From assembly GCA_021372295.1 (NCBI GenBank), contig JAJFUS010000005.1:86759-150758 (forward strand): 64,000 nucleotides of DNA. The letters run 5' to 3'. Made by a program: the position numbers and the translations under genes. This DNA is from a bacterium (GTDB lineage Bacteria; Armatimonadota; UBA5829). The notes under the pieces were generated by a model. That model was not told the origin of the DNA. It did not search any database and saw only the letters and a list, made by a program, of their open reading frames with translations. Below, one piece after another: positions 51,834 to 60,828 of the stretch; the stretch's first letter is position 1, and the number at the start of each line of letters is the position of its first letter.

Positions 51834-53230
51834 ATCGACAGATAAAACTCTGGACAGGCAGGACTTTTATGTTGGTGGCTGTGGTTTTTGCCGCTCAACA
51901 CTGGGCAGTGCCTGCGTATAAACAATATTTGACTCCGAAAAAAGTCGAAGCGTTCGTGCCGACCACGAAAGTCAGGTCGGGGAAGTTTATTATAAGTTTC
52001 CATGAGATCGGCACGCTGGAAGCCGAAAAATCGGTTCAAGTGGACAGCGAGGTCAACGGCAAGATTATATATATTGCTCCCGACGGCAAGAATGTCACTC
52101 CCGGAGAGCGACTCGCCCAGCTGGATACGTCGGAAATACAGCGAGAAGCCCACACCCAGGAACTCAACTATCAGAATGCGCTTGCCGATGTGAAACGAGC
52201 CAAGTCCGAAATGGAACTCCTGATAAAGTCCAACGAGACCGAAGTCGCCCAGCAGCAAGCCGAATTCGATTTCAACAAGACCGAACTTGAGCGAGCCGAA
52301 GAACAACTTAAAAAGAAAGAAAGGCTTGCGAGCGAGAAACTGATTCCTCGCGAACAGGTGGATCAGGCCGAGATCGAACTGCGTTCAAAGAAACTTGTCG
52401 TCACAAAGGGTCAGATGACCCTTGAGCTCAAGCAGAAGGAAGTCGCCAATAAGCAGACTCAGAAAGAAGCTGAAGTGCACAACAAGGAGTTTGCGGCGAC
52501 TATGGCCAAGTCCAGCATGGACGAGGTGAAGGGCCGTATTGCGAAAGCCCTGATTATCGCTCCCGCCGCGGGAATGGTCGTCATATCGAAAGGTTGGAAC
52601 AGCGACGGCCGCACATTGCAGGCGGGTGATATGGTTAACCCCCGGCAGACTATTTGTAAGCTTCCCGATTTATCGAGCATGCAGGTCAGGCTGAAGATCG
52701 GTGAGTCCGATGCGCCCAAGATGAAACTGGGCATGCCGGTTTTGGTGAAACTGGAAGCCGTACCCGACAGCACGTTTCATGGAAGCGTAAAAGACATTTC
52801 CAGCCTGGCGGTGGAATCGAACTGGTGGGAAGGCGGCACGCCCGGACGCAAGAACTTCGAGGTAGTCATAGCTGTTAAAGAAAGCAATCCCAAGATAATC
52901 AAGCCGGGTATGAGTGCGGATGCCGAGTTTATCTGTGATTCCGAGAAGAACGCGACATTCGTGCCGATGGAATCGGTAACAGAGCACAACGGCAAAACTT
53001 ACGTGTTCGTAAAAGAAGGCAAGCGATTTGCGCGCACCCTGGTCAAGACCGGCAAGCATAACGACAATTTCATCTGCATCCTCAGAGGCCTCAAGGCCGG
53101 ACAGACAATTGCGCTGCGAGACCCCACCAAGCCTCTCGATCAGCAGGAAGCGGGCATGAAGGGCCCGGGGGCGAAATCGAAAAAAGACAGAAAGAAACCT
53201 GCTCCTGTGCCGAGGGCATCTAAGGACTGA
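51830..53230 (+). CDS. MacA-like periplasmic adaptor
   Basis: A 466-residue membrane fusion protein with an N-terminal anchor (FMLVAVVFAAQHWAVPAY). Seen: lipoyl half VQVDSEVNGKIIYIAPDGKN, a long charged coiled coil (about 95-240, KSEMELLIKSNETEVAQQQA...), the second lipoyl half IAPAAGMVVISKGWNSDGR, then the barrel and membrane-proximal parts. A Lys/Pro-rich C-terminal tail (GAKSKKDRKKPAPVPRAS) is unusual. Its start overlaps the tolC stop. It should link the ABC transporter encoded next to the channel. Confidence 0.88.
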   Translation: MNRQIKLWTGRTFMLVAVVFAAQHWAVPAYKQYLTPKKVEAFVPTTKVRSGKFIISFHEIGTLEAEKSVQVDSEVNGKIIYIAPDGKNVTPGERLAQLDTSEIQREAHTQELNYQNALADVKRAKSEMELLIKSNETEVAQQQAEFDFNKTELERAEEQLKKKERLASEKLIPREQVDQAEIELRSKKLVVTKGQMTLELKQKEVANKQTQKEAEVHNKEFAATMAKSSMDEVKGRIAKALIIAPAAGMVVISKGWNSDGRTLQAGDMVNPRQTICKLPDLSSMQVRLKIGESDAPKMKLGMPVLVKLEAVPDSTFHGSVKDISSLAVESNWWEGGTPGRKNFEVVIAVKESNPKIIKPGMSADAEFICDSEKNATFVPMESVTEHNGKTYVFVKEGKRFARTLVKTGKHNDNFICILRGLKAGQTIALRDPTKPLDQQEAGMKGPGAKSKKDRKKPAPVPRASKD

Positions 53231-53231
53231 T

Positions 53232-54536
53232 ATGGGAATCTTCGACGCAATACAAACCGGACTTTCGGAGCTTTTGTCGCATAAAATGCGTTCGATGCTG
53301 ACCATGCTCGGAGTTATCTTCGGTGTATCGGCAGTGATCGCGATGGTCTCCATTGGAGAGGGCGCAAAACAGGAAGCCCTTGATCAGATCAAGCTGATGG
53401 GGATCGATGTGGTGAACGTCAGACGTGCCGTGATTGCAGGCGAATTGCTGCAAAAGGCCGAGGAACGTTCGCCATACGGCCTGAAATACTCCGATGTGGA
53501 CGGCATCAGTGAAGTCTGTTCGTATGCGCGGCGCGTGGTTCCGGTGCGAGAGGTTTTCGCCGACGTAAGGGTCGGTGACGAGCCGGTGCCAGTGAAAGTG
53601 GTCGGCACAACCGCCGGTTACGATATCGCGACGCGCTCCAATCTTTTGCGCGGGCGATTTCTGGTCAAACGGGATATTGCGGATCACTCTCCCGTATGTG
53701 TGCTCGGCGCGGCGGCAAAACACGAGCTGTTCGGGTTCGATGACCCCATCGGGCGCACCGTAGAGATCGGAGACCGCGTCTTTCGTGTAGTGGGGCTGAT
53801 GGAAGCAAAAGAAATCGGTTCAGCGAAAGCTCTCTCTGCCATGCGAGACCTCAACTCAGACATTTATATCCCGATCACGATATCGTTCAGTGATTTCCAG
53901 ATGTATTCGCAGCAAGCTATGCCTGCGAGCGTCAGCTCGTTTAAGACGATAATCAACAAGATGCAAAGCCACCATTCGCTGGCCGACGGCACAATAACCG
54001 AGGTAATCGTGCAGACCAGCGGAGACGATGCCGCTGTGCAGACGGCTTCGGTTATAAGGTCGATCCTGAACAGACAGCACCGCGGAATTCGCGATTATGA
54101 GATCATTATACCTGCCGAACTGCTTCGTCAAAGCCAGCAGACCCAGCGTATATTCAACATAGTAATGGCGGCGATTGCGAGTATCTCGCTGCTGGTGGGC
54201 GGGATCGGTATTATGAACATTATGCTTGCCACAGTGAGCCAGCGGACTCGCGAAATAGGCGTGCGAAGGTGCATCGGCGCCACCCGTTGGGACATCGTCC
54301 GGCAGTTTATGCTGGAGGCGCTGGTGATAACGTGTCTGGGCGGCCTAATTGGGGTGGCGCTGGGAATCGGAGGAGCGCGGGCAATATCGGTCTATGCCGA
54401 CTGGCGCACGGTGGTCTCCACTCAAGCGATTGTGCTCTCGTTTGGAGTGTCGGCCATTGTTGGAGTGGTCTTCGGGTTGTACCCGGCGGTGCGAGCCGCT
54501 ATGGTCGACCCTATAGAAGCGCTCAGATATGGCTGA
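53232..54536 (+). CDS. MacB-type ABC transporter permease (FtsX family)
   Basis: A 434-residue membrane protein starting 2 bases after the adaptor stop. N-terminal SELLSHKMRSMLTMLGVIFGVSAVIAMVSIGEGA is TM1 with the MacB signature; residues ~60-290 are the large periplasmic MacB_PCD domain; three C-terminal helices follow (LLVGGIGIMNIMLATVSQRTREIGVRR, IGVALGIGGARAIS, VSAIVGVVFGLYPAVRAA). In E. coli MacB the ATPase is fused; here it is a separate gene. Substrate class (peptide, lipoprotein, macrolide or polysaccharide) is not identified. Confidence 0.92.
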   Translation: MGIFDAIQTGLSELLSHKMRSMLTMLGVIFGVSAVIAMVSIGEGAKQEALDQIKLMGIDVVNVRRAVIAGELLQKAEERSPYGLKYSDVDGISEVCSYARRVVPVREVFADVRVGDEPVPVKVVGTTAGYDIATRSNLLRGRFLVKRDIADHSPVCVLGAAAKHELFGFDDPIGRTVEIGDRVFRVVGLMEAKEIGSAKALSAMRDLNSDIYIPITISFSDFQMYSQQAMPASVSSFKTIINKMQSHHSLADGTITEVIVQTSGDDAAVQTASVIRSILNRQHRGIRDYEIIIPAELLRQSQQTQRIFNIVMAAIASISLLVGGIGIMNIMLATVSQRTREIGVRRCIGATRWDIVRQFMLEALVITCLGGLIGVALGIGGARAISVYADWRTVVSTQAIVLSFGVSAIVGVVFGLYPAVRAAMVDPIEALRYG

Positions 54537-54570
54537 GAGAAATTCTGAATTTTGAGTTGGGGAAAAATTT

Positions 54571-55284
54571 ATGCCTCTTATAGAGGTTAGGAATCTTAAG
54601 AAGACGTATAAGATCGGCAGCGTGGACGTTCCCGCGCTGCGGGGCGTGTCGTTTAGTGTGGAGACGGGGGAGTTCGTGGCTATTATGGGGCCGTCGGGGT
54701 CGGGCAAATCTACCCTTATGAACATAATCGGCTGTCTGGACCGCCCTACGTCAGGCACGTATATGCTCGACGGCACGGATGCAAGCAAGCTCAGCGACCC
54801 TCAGCGCGCGGGCGTGAGAAATCGCAAGATCGGGTTTGTCTTCCAGAGCTTTAACCTGCTGCCGAGGATGTCCGCGCTGAAAAACACTATGCTGCCTATA
54901 ATGTATGCGGGGGAGAGGCGGGATCGAAAGCTCGCGACGCATGCGCTGGAATCGGTGGGATTGGCCGGACGCATACATCATACCCCGATGCAGCTTTCGG
55001 GGGGAGAGCAGCAGCGTGTGGCTATTGCACGCGCTTTGGTGAACGATCCTCCGGTTATGTTCGGCGATGAACCCACCGGCAACCTCGATACCGCGACCGG
55101 AGAGGAAATCATGGCCATCTTTCAGAAGCTGAACAACGAAGGCAAGACGGTCATAATTGTTACGCACGAGCCGGATATAGCGCAGCATTGCAAAAGAGTC
55201 CTGCGGTTTCGCGACGGCCTACTGGAGTCGGACGAGACTGTAGAAAACCAGTTGATCGCAGCGCTCGGATCGCGAAAGGATTAA
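54571..55284 (+). CDS. MacB/LolD-type ABC transporter ATPase
   Basis: A 237-residue ATP-binding subunit pairing with the preceding permease. Walker [18 protein letters not shown]-loop [11 protein letters not shown], signature [15 protein letters not shown], Walker [13 protein letters not shown]-loop [12 protein letters not shown]. The intergenic gap of 34 bases contains a short repeat. An alpha/beta hydrolase gene follows immediately. Confidence 0.95.
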   Translation: MPLIEVRNLKKTYKIGSVDVPALRGVSFSVETGEFVAIMGPSGSGKSTLMNIIGCLDRPTSGTYMLDGTDASKLSDPQRAGVRNRKIGFVFQSFNLLPRMSALKNTMLPIMYAGERRDRKLATHALESVGLAGRIHHTPMQLSGGEQQRVAIARALVNDPPVMFGDEPTGNLDTATGEEIMAIFQKLNNEGKTVIIVTHEPDIAQHCKRVLRFRDGLLESDETVENQLIAALGSRKD

Positions 55285-55287
55285 TAG

Positions 55288-56124
55288 TTGATGAGAGACT
55301 GGCAGATGCCGATCGAACCGACATCGGATTCCATCTATTTGTGGAAAGATGGCGAATATAATGTCGATTCCGACGGCAGCTTCAAACCGTGGCTGGATAC
55401 ATTTCTCATCGACGCCGATACTCCGAAACCGGCGATATTGATCTGCCCAGGCGGCGGTTATGCTTTTCGATCCGCGCGAGAGGCCAATCCTGTCGCCAGG
55501 CGGTTCAACGAACTCGGTTTTCACGCATTTGTGGTGCACTACAGCATCGCCAAACACCCGCAGCCGGTTATGGACATGTCCCGGGCAGTCCGCATCGTGC
55601 GCTCGCGCGCCGGCGAGTGGATGGTCGATCCGTCCAAGATCGCTGTCTGCGGATTTTCAGCGGGAGGGCACCTGGCGGCAAGCATTGGAGTCCATTACGG
55701 AAAAAACTATCTGCGCGAGACCGGCGAGTTCGCGAACTTCAGCAACCGCCCGGACGCTATGATTTTGAGCTATCCCGTAATCACTTCAGGCGAATATGCG
55801 CACCGGCCTTCATTCGACTATCTCCTGGGCGAAAACGCTTCAGATGCCGCTTTAAGAGAAATGTCGCTGGAGCTGCATGTGGACTCTAGCACTCCGCCCG
55901 CATTTCTATGGCACACCGCGGACGACCCGGCAGTGCCGGTGGAAAACAGCCTTATGTTTGCCTCCGCGCTTCGCAGGCACAGTGTTGCGTTTGAGATGCA
56001 CATTTTTGGCACCGGCCCGCATGGCTTTTCACTTGCAACCGAGGAAACTCGCGATCATGGGATGCCCAACGATCCTCACGTGGCCACTTGGATTGAGCTG
56101 TGCGCCGAATGGGTGCGAAAATAA
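55288..56124 (+). CDS. Alpha/beta hydrolase, acetylxylan-esterase-like
   Basis: A 278-residue esterase/lipase with the full triad: Ser in CGFSAGGHLA, Asp in HTADDPAVPVENS, His in GTGPHGFSLA; the oxyanion segment is ILICPGGGYAFRSAREANPVA. This pattern matches BD-FAE/acetyl-esterase type proteins acting on polysaccharides. The start is TTG 55288 or ATG 55291; AAAGGA precedes. No signal peptide, so it is cytoplasmic. It ends the transporter operon. Confidence 0.88.
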   Translation: MMRDWQMPIEPTSDSIYLWKDGEYNVDSDGSFKPWLDTFLIDADTPKPAILICPGGGYAFRSAREANPVARRFNELGFHAFVVHYSIAKHPQPVMDMSRAVRIVRSRAGEWMVDPSKIAVCGFSAGGHLAASIGVHYGKNYLRETGEFANFSNRPDAMILSYPVITSGEYAHRPSFDYLLGENASDAALREMSLELHVDSSTPPAFLWHTADDPAVPVENSLMFASALRRHSVAFEMHIFGTGPHGFSLATEETRDHGMPNDPHVATWIELCAEWVRK

Positions 56125-56144
56125 ACTTCCAGGTTCGGTCAGAC

Positions 56145-56185
56145 AAAAAAAATGAGCAGGTGGCATGGTCAGGATACCACCTGCT
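56145..56185 (-). terminator. Terminator of the YHS protein gene
   Basis: Perfect 9-bp stem (AGCAGGTGG 56155-56163 with CCACCTGCT 56177-56185), followed on the minus strand by CA and a run of eight T. Confidence 0.8.
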
Positions 56186-56287
56186 TGGGGCAATAGAGGA
56201 CGGCTATCTTGCCAGGTCGGCACCGTCCCGTAGGCAAGGCGTTTATACCCGCCCGCTATCTATGCCAAACACACATCCGATTGCCAC

Positions 56288-56467
56288 TCAGTCCTCTATT
56301 TCCGCGCGCTCGGCTCTAGGCTCCTCGATCATTATGTAGTCTTCAGAGTTGATGTCGAACTCTTCCGCACAAGCCGCGCTGCAGAAGTAGTACATTTCAC
56401 CCTCGTATTCGCACTTGTATGGGGTGCCGACGGATACATACTGCCCGCACACAGGATCTTTCGGCAT
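56288..56467 (-). CDS. YHS domain protein
   Basis: A 59-residue protein. It begins MPKDPVCGQYVSVGTPYKCE and continues YEGEMYYFCSAACAEEFDIN; DPVCG and YFCSxxCxxxF are the YHS-domain signature (metal-linked, seen in copper and other metal transport proteins and oxygenases). The last 15 residues are acidic. AAGGAGG lies 7 bases upstream, and a strong terminator follows. It is possibly cotranscribed with the zinc-ribbon/TPR gene beyond repeat copy I. Confidence 0.85.
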   Translation of the reverse strand: MPKDPVCGQYVSVGTPYKCEYEGEMYYFCSAACAEEFDINSEDYIMIEEPRAERAEIED

Positions 56468-56545
56468 ATCGTCCGCCTCCTTTTGCTTGGGTTAACGATA
56501 TGATCTTACCAGTGCCGAGACAGTTATAAACACAAGGCAGCGTAA

Positions 56546-56663
56546 TTGAGGGTTTCATCAAAGATTCCTATAAGGGGCTCTGTCCCTTAACCCCGCCAGG
56601 AGCCGAGTGGCCCCTGGACCCCCGTTCCAGAGTCCTCTGTGGGGTTTGGGGAAAGCCCCAAAA
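56546..56663 (+). repeat. Palindromic mobile-like element, copy I (central palindrome deleted)
   Basis: Retains the TTGAGGGTTTCA start, the AAGGGGCTCTGTCCCTT hairpin and the CCAGGAGCCGAGTGGCCCCTGG region, then jumps from CCCCCGTTCCAGAGT to CTCTGTGGGGTTTGGGG. The whole central hairpin and the AAGGAAACC hairpin are gone. It ends at the stop of the zinc-ribbon gene. Confidence 0.75.
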
Positions 56664-57704
56664 TTACTTAATCTGAGGGTTCCACCACAGACCAGTAAAT
56701 GACGCTTCTATCTGGTCAGCGGTGGCGTTTGTTCCAAGGGCTTGCACGGCTTGTCTGGATATATCGCCCACAAACGCAATCTGCGTGCTTGATGAGCCGG
56801 TATGGGTTACAATGCAGCGGGCGGTCACGAACTTGACCTCTTGATTGGATGCAAACGCAGCTCTCGCGACCGCTTCGGCGGCGCTGATAACTGCGCTCTT
56901 TGTAAGCGTCGAGTCTGGAATTGAATACGTGACTACCGCGATTTTCTGGCGCGGGTCGGCTATAACGTCGTCAATTTTCGCGCTGCCGATACCCTCCGCC
57001 TCGGACACATCCTGCCTGATCTTAACCTCGGCTGGAGTCCTGGACGACGAACCGCCCGCCAAACTGGTCGCGTCAGAGCTTCGCGAGCGCGTAGTCTGCT
57101 GTGAAGCCGTCCCGGATGACGGCATCGGAGGAGCGAAAGGTTCGTTAGTAGAAACGGGAGCGGCCTGTCTTACTCCGCGGTCGAGGCTCACCGACTTGGT
57201 AACATCATCCTGATTGCGCTTTCCTGCGGCAAATATCAGAGCCAGCACCACCACAACGACAAACAACGCCGCCATTCCTATTGCCCACATGCGAGTTCGC
57301 TTCTCGATAGTTCTGAATCGGTCACGCGACCCGGGATGCTGTCGAGCCGACGCAATCCGGGCTTTCACATCGTTGAGCCGCGCTCGGTCGGACGTGCTGG
57401 CGGGGTTCATTTCAAGCGCCATCTGGAACCAGATAACTGAGTCCTCAAGCATTCCACGTTCCTGGTATATAGTGCCCAGGAGCGAGGCGATATCGGCGTT
57501 TTTGGGATCGAGGCGAAGGGCTTCGGTTGCATCATTGACAGCTTCGTCCCATTCACCACGAATGCGATGAAGATTGGCCGACGTGAGATAAGCTCCCACC
57601 TCGAGAATGGGCATGCCCTCGCCCGGCTGGATTTCCTTACCGCACTTTGGGCAAAAATGGACATCGTTGTCAAGAATTATGTTGCAGTCTTCACACTTAC
57701 GCAT
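56664..57704 (-). CDS. Zinc-ribbon/TPR membrane protein
   Basis: A 346-residue protein. The start at 57704 overlaps the end of folD by 8 bases; the frame runs further upstream but is not needed. N-terminal MRKCEDCNIILDNDVHFCPK gives a double-CxxC zinc ribbon; residues ~40-110 hold two TPR units (IRGEWDEAVNDATEALRLDP; LGTIYQERGMLEDSVIWFQMALEMNP); 145-166 form one membrane helix (WAIGMAALFVVVVVLALIFAAG), followed by a Ser/Thr/Pro-rich linker and a C-terminal beta-rich domain (about 240-340). Unknown function. Confidence 0.7.
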   Translation of the reverse strand: MRKCEDCNIILDNDVHFCPKCGKEIQPGEGMPILEVGAYLTSANLHRIRGEWDEAVNDATEALRLDPKNADIASLLGTIYQERGMLEDSVIWFQMALEMNPASTSDRARLNDVKARIASARQHPGSRDRFRTIEKRTRMWAIGMAALFVVVVVLALIFAAGKRNQDDVTKSVSLDRGVRQAAPVSTNEPFAPPMPSSGTASQQTTRSRSSDATSLAGGSSSRTPAEVKIRQDVSEAEGIGSAKIDDVIADPRQKIAVVTYSIPDSTLTKSAVISAAEAVARAAFASNQEVKFVTARCIVTHTGSSSTQIAFVGDISRQAVQALGTNATADQIEASFTGLWWNPQIK

Positions 57705-58569
57705 ATTTCTCAGCGGCTTTAACGGTCTGCGAAAGCAGCATTGCAATGGTCATCGGGCCTACGCCTCCAGGAACCGGCGTGATGTAACTGGCTCTCTTGG
57801 CGGCCGCATCGTATTCCACGTCTCCCACATCGTGCGAGGCGCCTTCGACTTTGTTATACCCGGCATCTACAACCACCGCGCCGTCTTTAATCCAGTCGCC
57901 CTTGATAAACTCGGGTTTGCCTATCGCCGCGACGAGTATATCGGCGCGTCTTACGACTTCCGGCAAGTCCTGCGTTCGAGAGTGGCAGATAGTGACGGTG
58001 GCATGACGTTCAAGCAGAGCCAACGCGACAGGTTTGCCCAGAATAATGCTTCGCCCGACAACCACCGCCTCTTTGCCTTTAATCTCGATGCCGTATCGTT
58101 CAAGCAGGGTGATGATCCCAAGCGGCGTGCACGACACAAAATCGGCAGTCCCGAGCACCAGCCTGCCAAGGCTCAGAGCGCTTATGCCGTCCACGTCTTT
58201 TTCCACCGCGACGGTCGCCAGAATATCGAGCTCGTCCAGGTGCGACGGAACCGGGTGTTGAACCATAATGCCATGCACGGATGTATCGGCGTTGAGCTTC
58301 GCGATTACGCCCTTGACCTCGTCCTGAGTGCTGCTGGCCGGCAGTTCGATCAAATCCGATATCATACCCGTAGCCTCGCAGGCTTTCTTTTTCATCCGGG
58401 TATATGTCACTGAGGCCGGGTCTTCACCCACCAATATCACGGAGAGTCTGGGAGTGACACCTTTTTCAACCTTGAGCTTTTCCACACGCTCGGCCAGTTC
58501 GCCGCGAATCTGTTTTGCCAGCGCGCCGCCGTCAAGAATCTTTGCTTCCAACGCCGTCCCCTTCAACAT
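57697..58569 (-). CDS. folD: Methylenetetrahydrofolate dehydrogenase/cyclohydrolase
   Basis: Bifunctional one-carbon enzyme that makes 10-formyl-THF from methylene-THF. 290 residues with the start at 58569, which overlaps the 3' end of nusB by 38 bases. Seen: VGEDPASVTYTRMKKKACEATG (catalytic Lys in YTRMKKK), GIMVQHPVPSHLD, VVVGRSIILGKPVA (NADP loop), and ITPVPGGVGPMTIAMLLSQT. An earlier start at 58608 is less likely. Confidence 0.95.
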   Translation of the reverse strand: MLKGTALEAKILDGGALAKQIRGELAERVEKLKVEKGVTPRLSVILVGEDPASVTYTRMKKKACEATGMISDLIELPASSTQDEVKGVIAKLNADTSVHGIMVQHPVPSHLDELDILATVAVEKDVDGISALSLGRLVLGTADFVSCTPLGIITLLERYGIEIKGKEAVVVGRSIILGKPVALALLERHATVTICHSRTQDLPEVVRRADILVAAIGKPEFIKGDWIKDGAVVVDAGYNKVEGASHDVGDVEYDAAAKRASYITPVPGGVGPMTIAMLLSQTVKAAEKYA

Positions 58570-59008
58570 CCTGGCCTTGTTCCCGCAGATACCCCGCCAG
58601 GACACCATTTATAAACTTGCCCGACTCCGCAGTGCTGAATTTCTTAGCCATTTCAATAGCTTCGTCGACAGCCACCACCGGCGGAACCGAGTCAACATAG
58701 TCGATCTCAAAAATGGCGATGCGCAGTATATTGCGATCCACCGCGGGCTGCCTGTCGACAGGCCACCCTTGCGCCAGTCGGGCGATGTGCCCGTCCAACT
58801 GAGCAAGATGCTCCTTGACACCGGTCGCCACCGTTGCTGCGTGAGACCTTGCCTGCTCGGCCATTTCGGGATGCTTCGCCTCCAGGCCGCTCAAGTCGGC
58901 AAACTCAAGCGCAGTCGCCAGCGCCTCGTCAAACGGCAGGCCACACGTATCCCACTGATACAATATGTTAAGCGCGAGTTCCCTCGCCGCTCTTCTGGAT
59001 TTTTTCAT
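58532..59008 (-). CDS. nusB: Transcription antitermination protein NusB
   Basis: An RNA-binding helical protein that, with NusE/S10, forms the boxA antitermination complex for rRNA. SRRAARELALNILYQWD is the conserved arginine-rich start; VDRNILRIAIFEIDYVDSVPPVVAVDEAIEMAKKF is the conserved C-terminal core. 158 residues, slightly long because of an acidic, glycine-rich tail that overlaps the folD start. nusB-folD is a common arrangement. Confidence 0.92.
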   Translation of the reverse strand: MKKSRRAARELALNILYQWDTCGLPFDEALATALEFADLSGLEAKHPEMAEQARSHAATVATGVKEHLAQLDGHIARLAQGWPVDRQPAVDRNILRIAIFEIDYVDSVPPVVAVDEAIEMAKKFSTAESGKFINGVLAGYLREQGQDVEGDGVGSKDS

Positions 59009-59057
59009 AATTCGATTGACGGTTGTCGTCTAATGCTTTGCCGACAACCATACTGCT

Positions 59058-60404
59058 CTATCCCCCATTCATCCTTCGAGGGATAAAGCTGGTGGACAGT
59101 TCACCCTTTTTGAAATACGGGTTGGAGAGGATCTCCATCTGATACGATATATTGGTTGTGATGCCGTCGATCTCATACTCGGCCAGACACCGCATCATTC
59201 GCGCGATGGCTTCGTTTCGATCCTTGCCCCACACGATCAGTTTGGCGATCATGGCGTCGTAATATGGCGGAATCTCGTAGCCGCCGTATATATGCGTGTC
59301 CAAGCGCACGCCGATGCCTCCGGGAGCCGCCATGTGACGGATCGTTCCGACACACGGCGCGAAATTGCGCGAAGGGTCTTCGGCAATGATCCGGCATTCG
59401 ATGGCATGACCGTCGATCTTAATGTCTTTCTGGGTAACCGAGAGCTTCTCGCCCGCCGCGACTCTGATCTGCTCCTTAACGATATCCACACCTGTCACGA
59501 ACTCAGTCACGGGATGCTCGACCTGCACGCGGGTGTTCATCTCCATAAAATAGAAATCGCCGTTTTTGTCCAGCAAATACTCCACCGTTCCCACGCTTGA
59601 GTATCCTACGGCTTTCGCGAGCTTGACCGCGGCCTCGCCCATCTTGTTGCGGATTGCGGGAGTGACCGCCACCGACGGCGCTTCTTCGATCAGCTTCTGA
59701 TTTCTTCGCTGGATCGAACACTCGCGCTCGCCGAGATGGACATAATGCCCGTGCTCATCGCCAATAATCTGAACTTCTATATGCCGCGGTTCTTCGATTT
59801 CTTTTTCCATATAGAGTTCGCCGTTGCCGAACGCCGATTCGGCCTCAGTTGTCGCGATCCTGAGCTGGCTGGAGAGATCGTCCTGGCTGTGAACCACTCG
59901 AATCCCACGTCCGCCGCCGCCTGCGGTCGCCTTGAGTCTGACCGGGTAGCCCATCTTCGATGCCGTCTTGAATGCTTCCTGCTCGCTTTGAATAATTCCC
60001 TTGCTGCCGGGAATTACGGGAACTCCGGCCTTCGCGGCAGTATCTTTGGCACGAGCTTTGTCTCCCATAAGTTCGATAGCGTTTGCCTTCGGGCCGATAA
60101 ACTTGATATTGCACGCCTCGCATGCCTCGGCAAAACCGGCATTCTCCGAGAAGTAGCCGTAACCGGGATGTATTGCCTCGGCACCGGTGATTGTGGCGGC
60201 CGAGATGATATTAGGCATGTTCAGGTAGCTTTCCCTGCTGGCTGGCGGCCCGACGCAAATCGCCTCATCCGCCAGACGCATGTGCAGGGAATTTTTGTCG
60301 GCTTCGGAGTAGATCGCGACAGTCGCGATTTTCATCTCCTTGCAAGCCCGTATTATTCTAACAGCTATCTCGCCGCGATTAGCGACCAGTATTTTCTTAA
60401 ACAA
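59058..60404 (-). CDS. accC: Biotin carboxylase, acetyl-CoA carboxylase subunit
   Basis: Carboxylates biotin on BCCP using ATP and bicarbonate; first step of fatty acid synthesis. I choose the TTG at 60404 (GGGGG 7 bases upstream), which gives the family-typical start FKKILVANRGEIAVRIIRAC; the ATG at 60410 lies too close to the site. 448 residues. Seen: HPGYGYFSENAGFAEACE, GGGGRGIRVV (ATP loop), EKEIEEPRHIEVQI, FYFMEMNTRVQVEHPVTE. It is cotranscribed with accB and the small prepilin-like gene upstream. Confidence 0.96.
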   Translation of the reverse strand: MFKKILVANRGEIAVRIIRACKEMKIATVAIYSEADKNSLHMRLADEAICVGPPASRESYLNMPNIISAATITGAEAIHPGYGYFSENAGFAEACEACNIKFIGPKANAIELMGDKARAKDTAAKAGVPVIPGSKGIIQSEQEAFKTASKMGYPVRLKATAGGGGRGIRVVHSQDDLSSQLRIATTEAESAFGNGELYMEKEIEEPRHIEVQIIGDEHGHYVHLGERECSIQRRNQKLIEEAPSVAVTPAIRNKMGEAAVKLAKAVGYSSVGTVEYLLDKNGDFYFMEMNTRVQVEHPVTEFVTGVDIVKEQIRVAAGEKLSVTQKDIKIDGHAIECRIIAEDPSRNFAPCVGTIRHMAAPGGIGVRLDTHIYGGYEIPPYYDAMIAKLIVWGKDRNEAIARMMRCLAEYEIDGITTNISYQMEILSNPYFKKGELSTSFIPRRMNGG

Positions 60405-60432
60405 GAGCATACCCCCAACTAGGAGTCAATAA

Positions 60433-60828
60433 TTAATAACTAGAGTGTCCCGGATACTGGCAATGCACATCGCCTGTCGCCGGATCGTACACATAAGGTT
60501 GATTGCTGACTGGACAATTCAAATATCCCGCCGGAAGATCGACTTCGGAAAGCGACTTCGGGTTGCCCTCAGTCTCTCCCATCGCTTTCCGGCTCTGGAT
60601 TGCCATCCTCACCTGATTGAGCCTCTGTCGGCAGTCTTCACCCTTGGCAGTGTCCATAGCCTTGCCGTATACTGTCTTCTTTGTGCTGGACTGATCGAGC
60701 AACTTGCTGCCTTTGTCCACGCTTGACATCTTATTGCCGGTAAACATCCACGCCGCCGCCAAACACACGATGACCACGGCCGCCAGCAATCCGATCAGGC
60801 TCCAGTTGCCGCGATTGTTAAGCCTCAT
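60433..60828 (-). CDS. Prepilin-like membrane protein between accB and accC
   Basis: A 131-residue protein. The ATG at 60828 overlaps the accB stop (TAATG). N-terminus MRLNNRGNWSLIGLLAAVVI is similar to a type IV prepilin/type II pseudopilin start, with G before N as the possible cleavage point and a hydrophobic helix, but the conserved Glu at position 5 is Gly. The C-terminal domain has four Cys, one pair near LNCPVSNQPYVYDPATGDVHC, similar to the small GspG/H-type C-terminal region. Translational coupling to accB is curious; no role in fatty acid synthesis is evident. Confidence 0.62.
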   Translation of the reverse strand: MRLNNRGNWSLIGLLAAVVIVCLAAAWMFTGNKMSSVDKGSKLLDQSSTKKTVYGKAMDTAKGEDCRQRLNQVRMAIQSRKAMGETEGNPKSLSEVDLPAGYLNCPVSNQPYVYDPATGDVHCQYPGHSSY

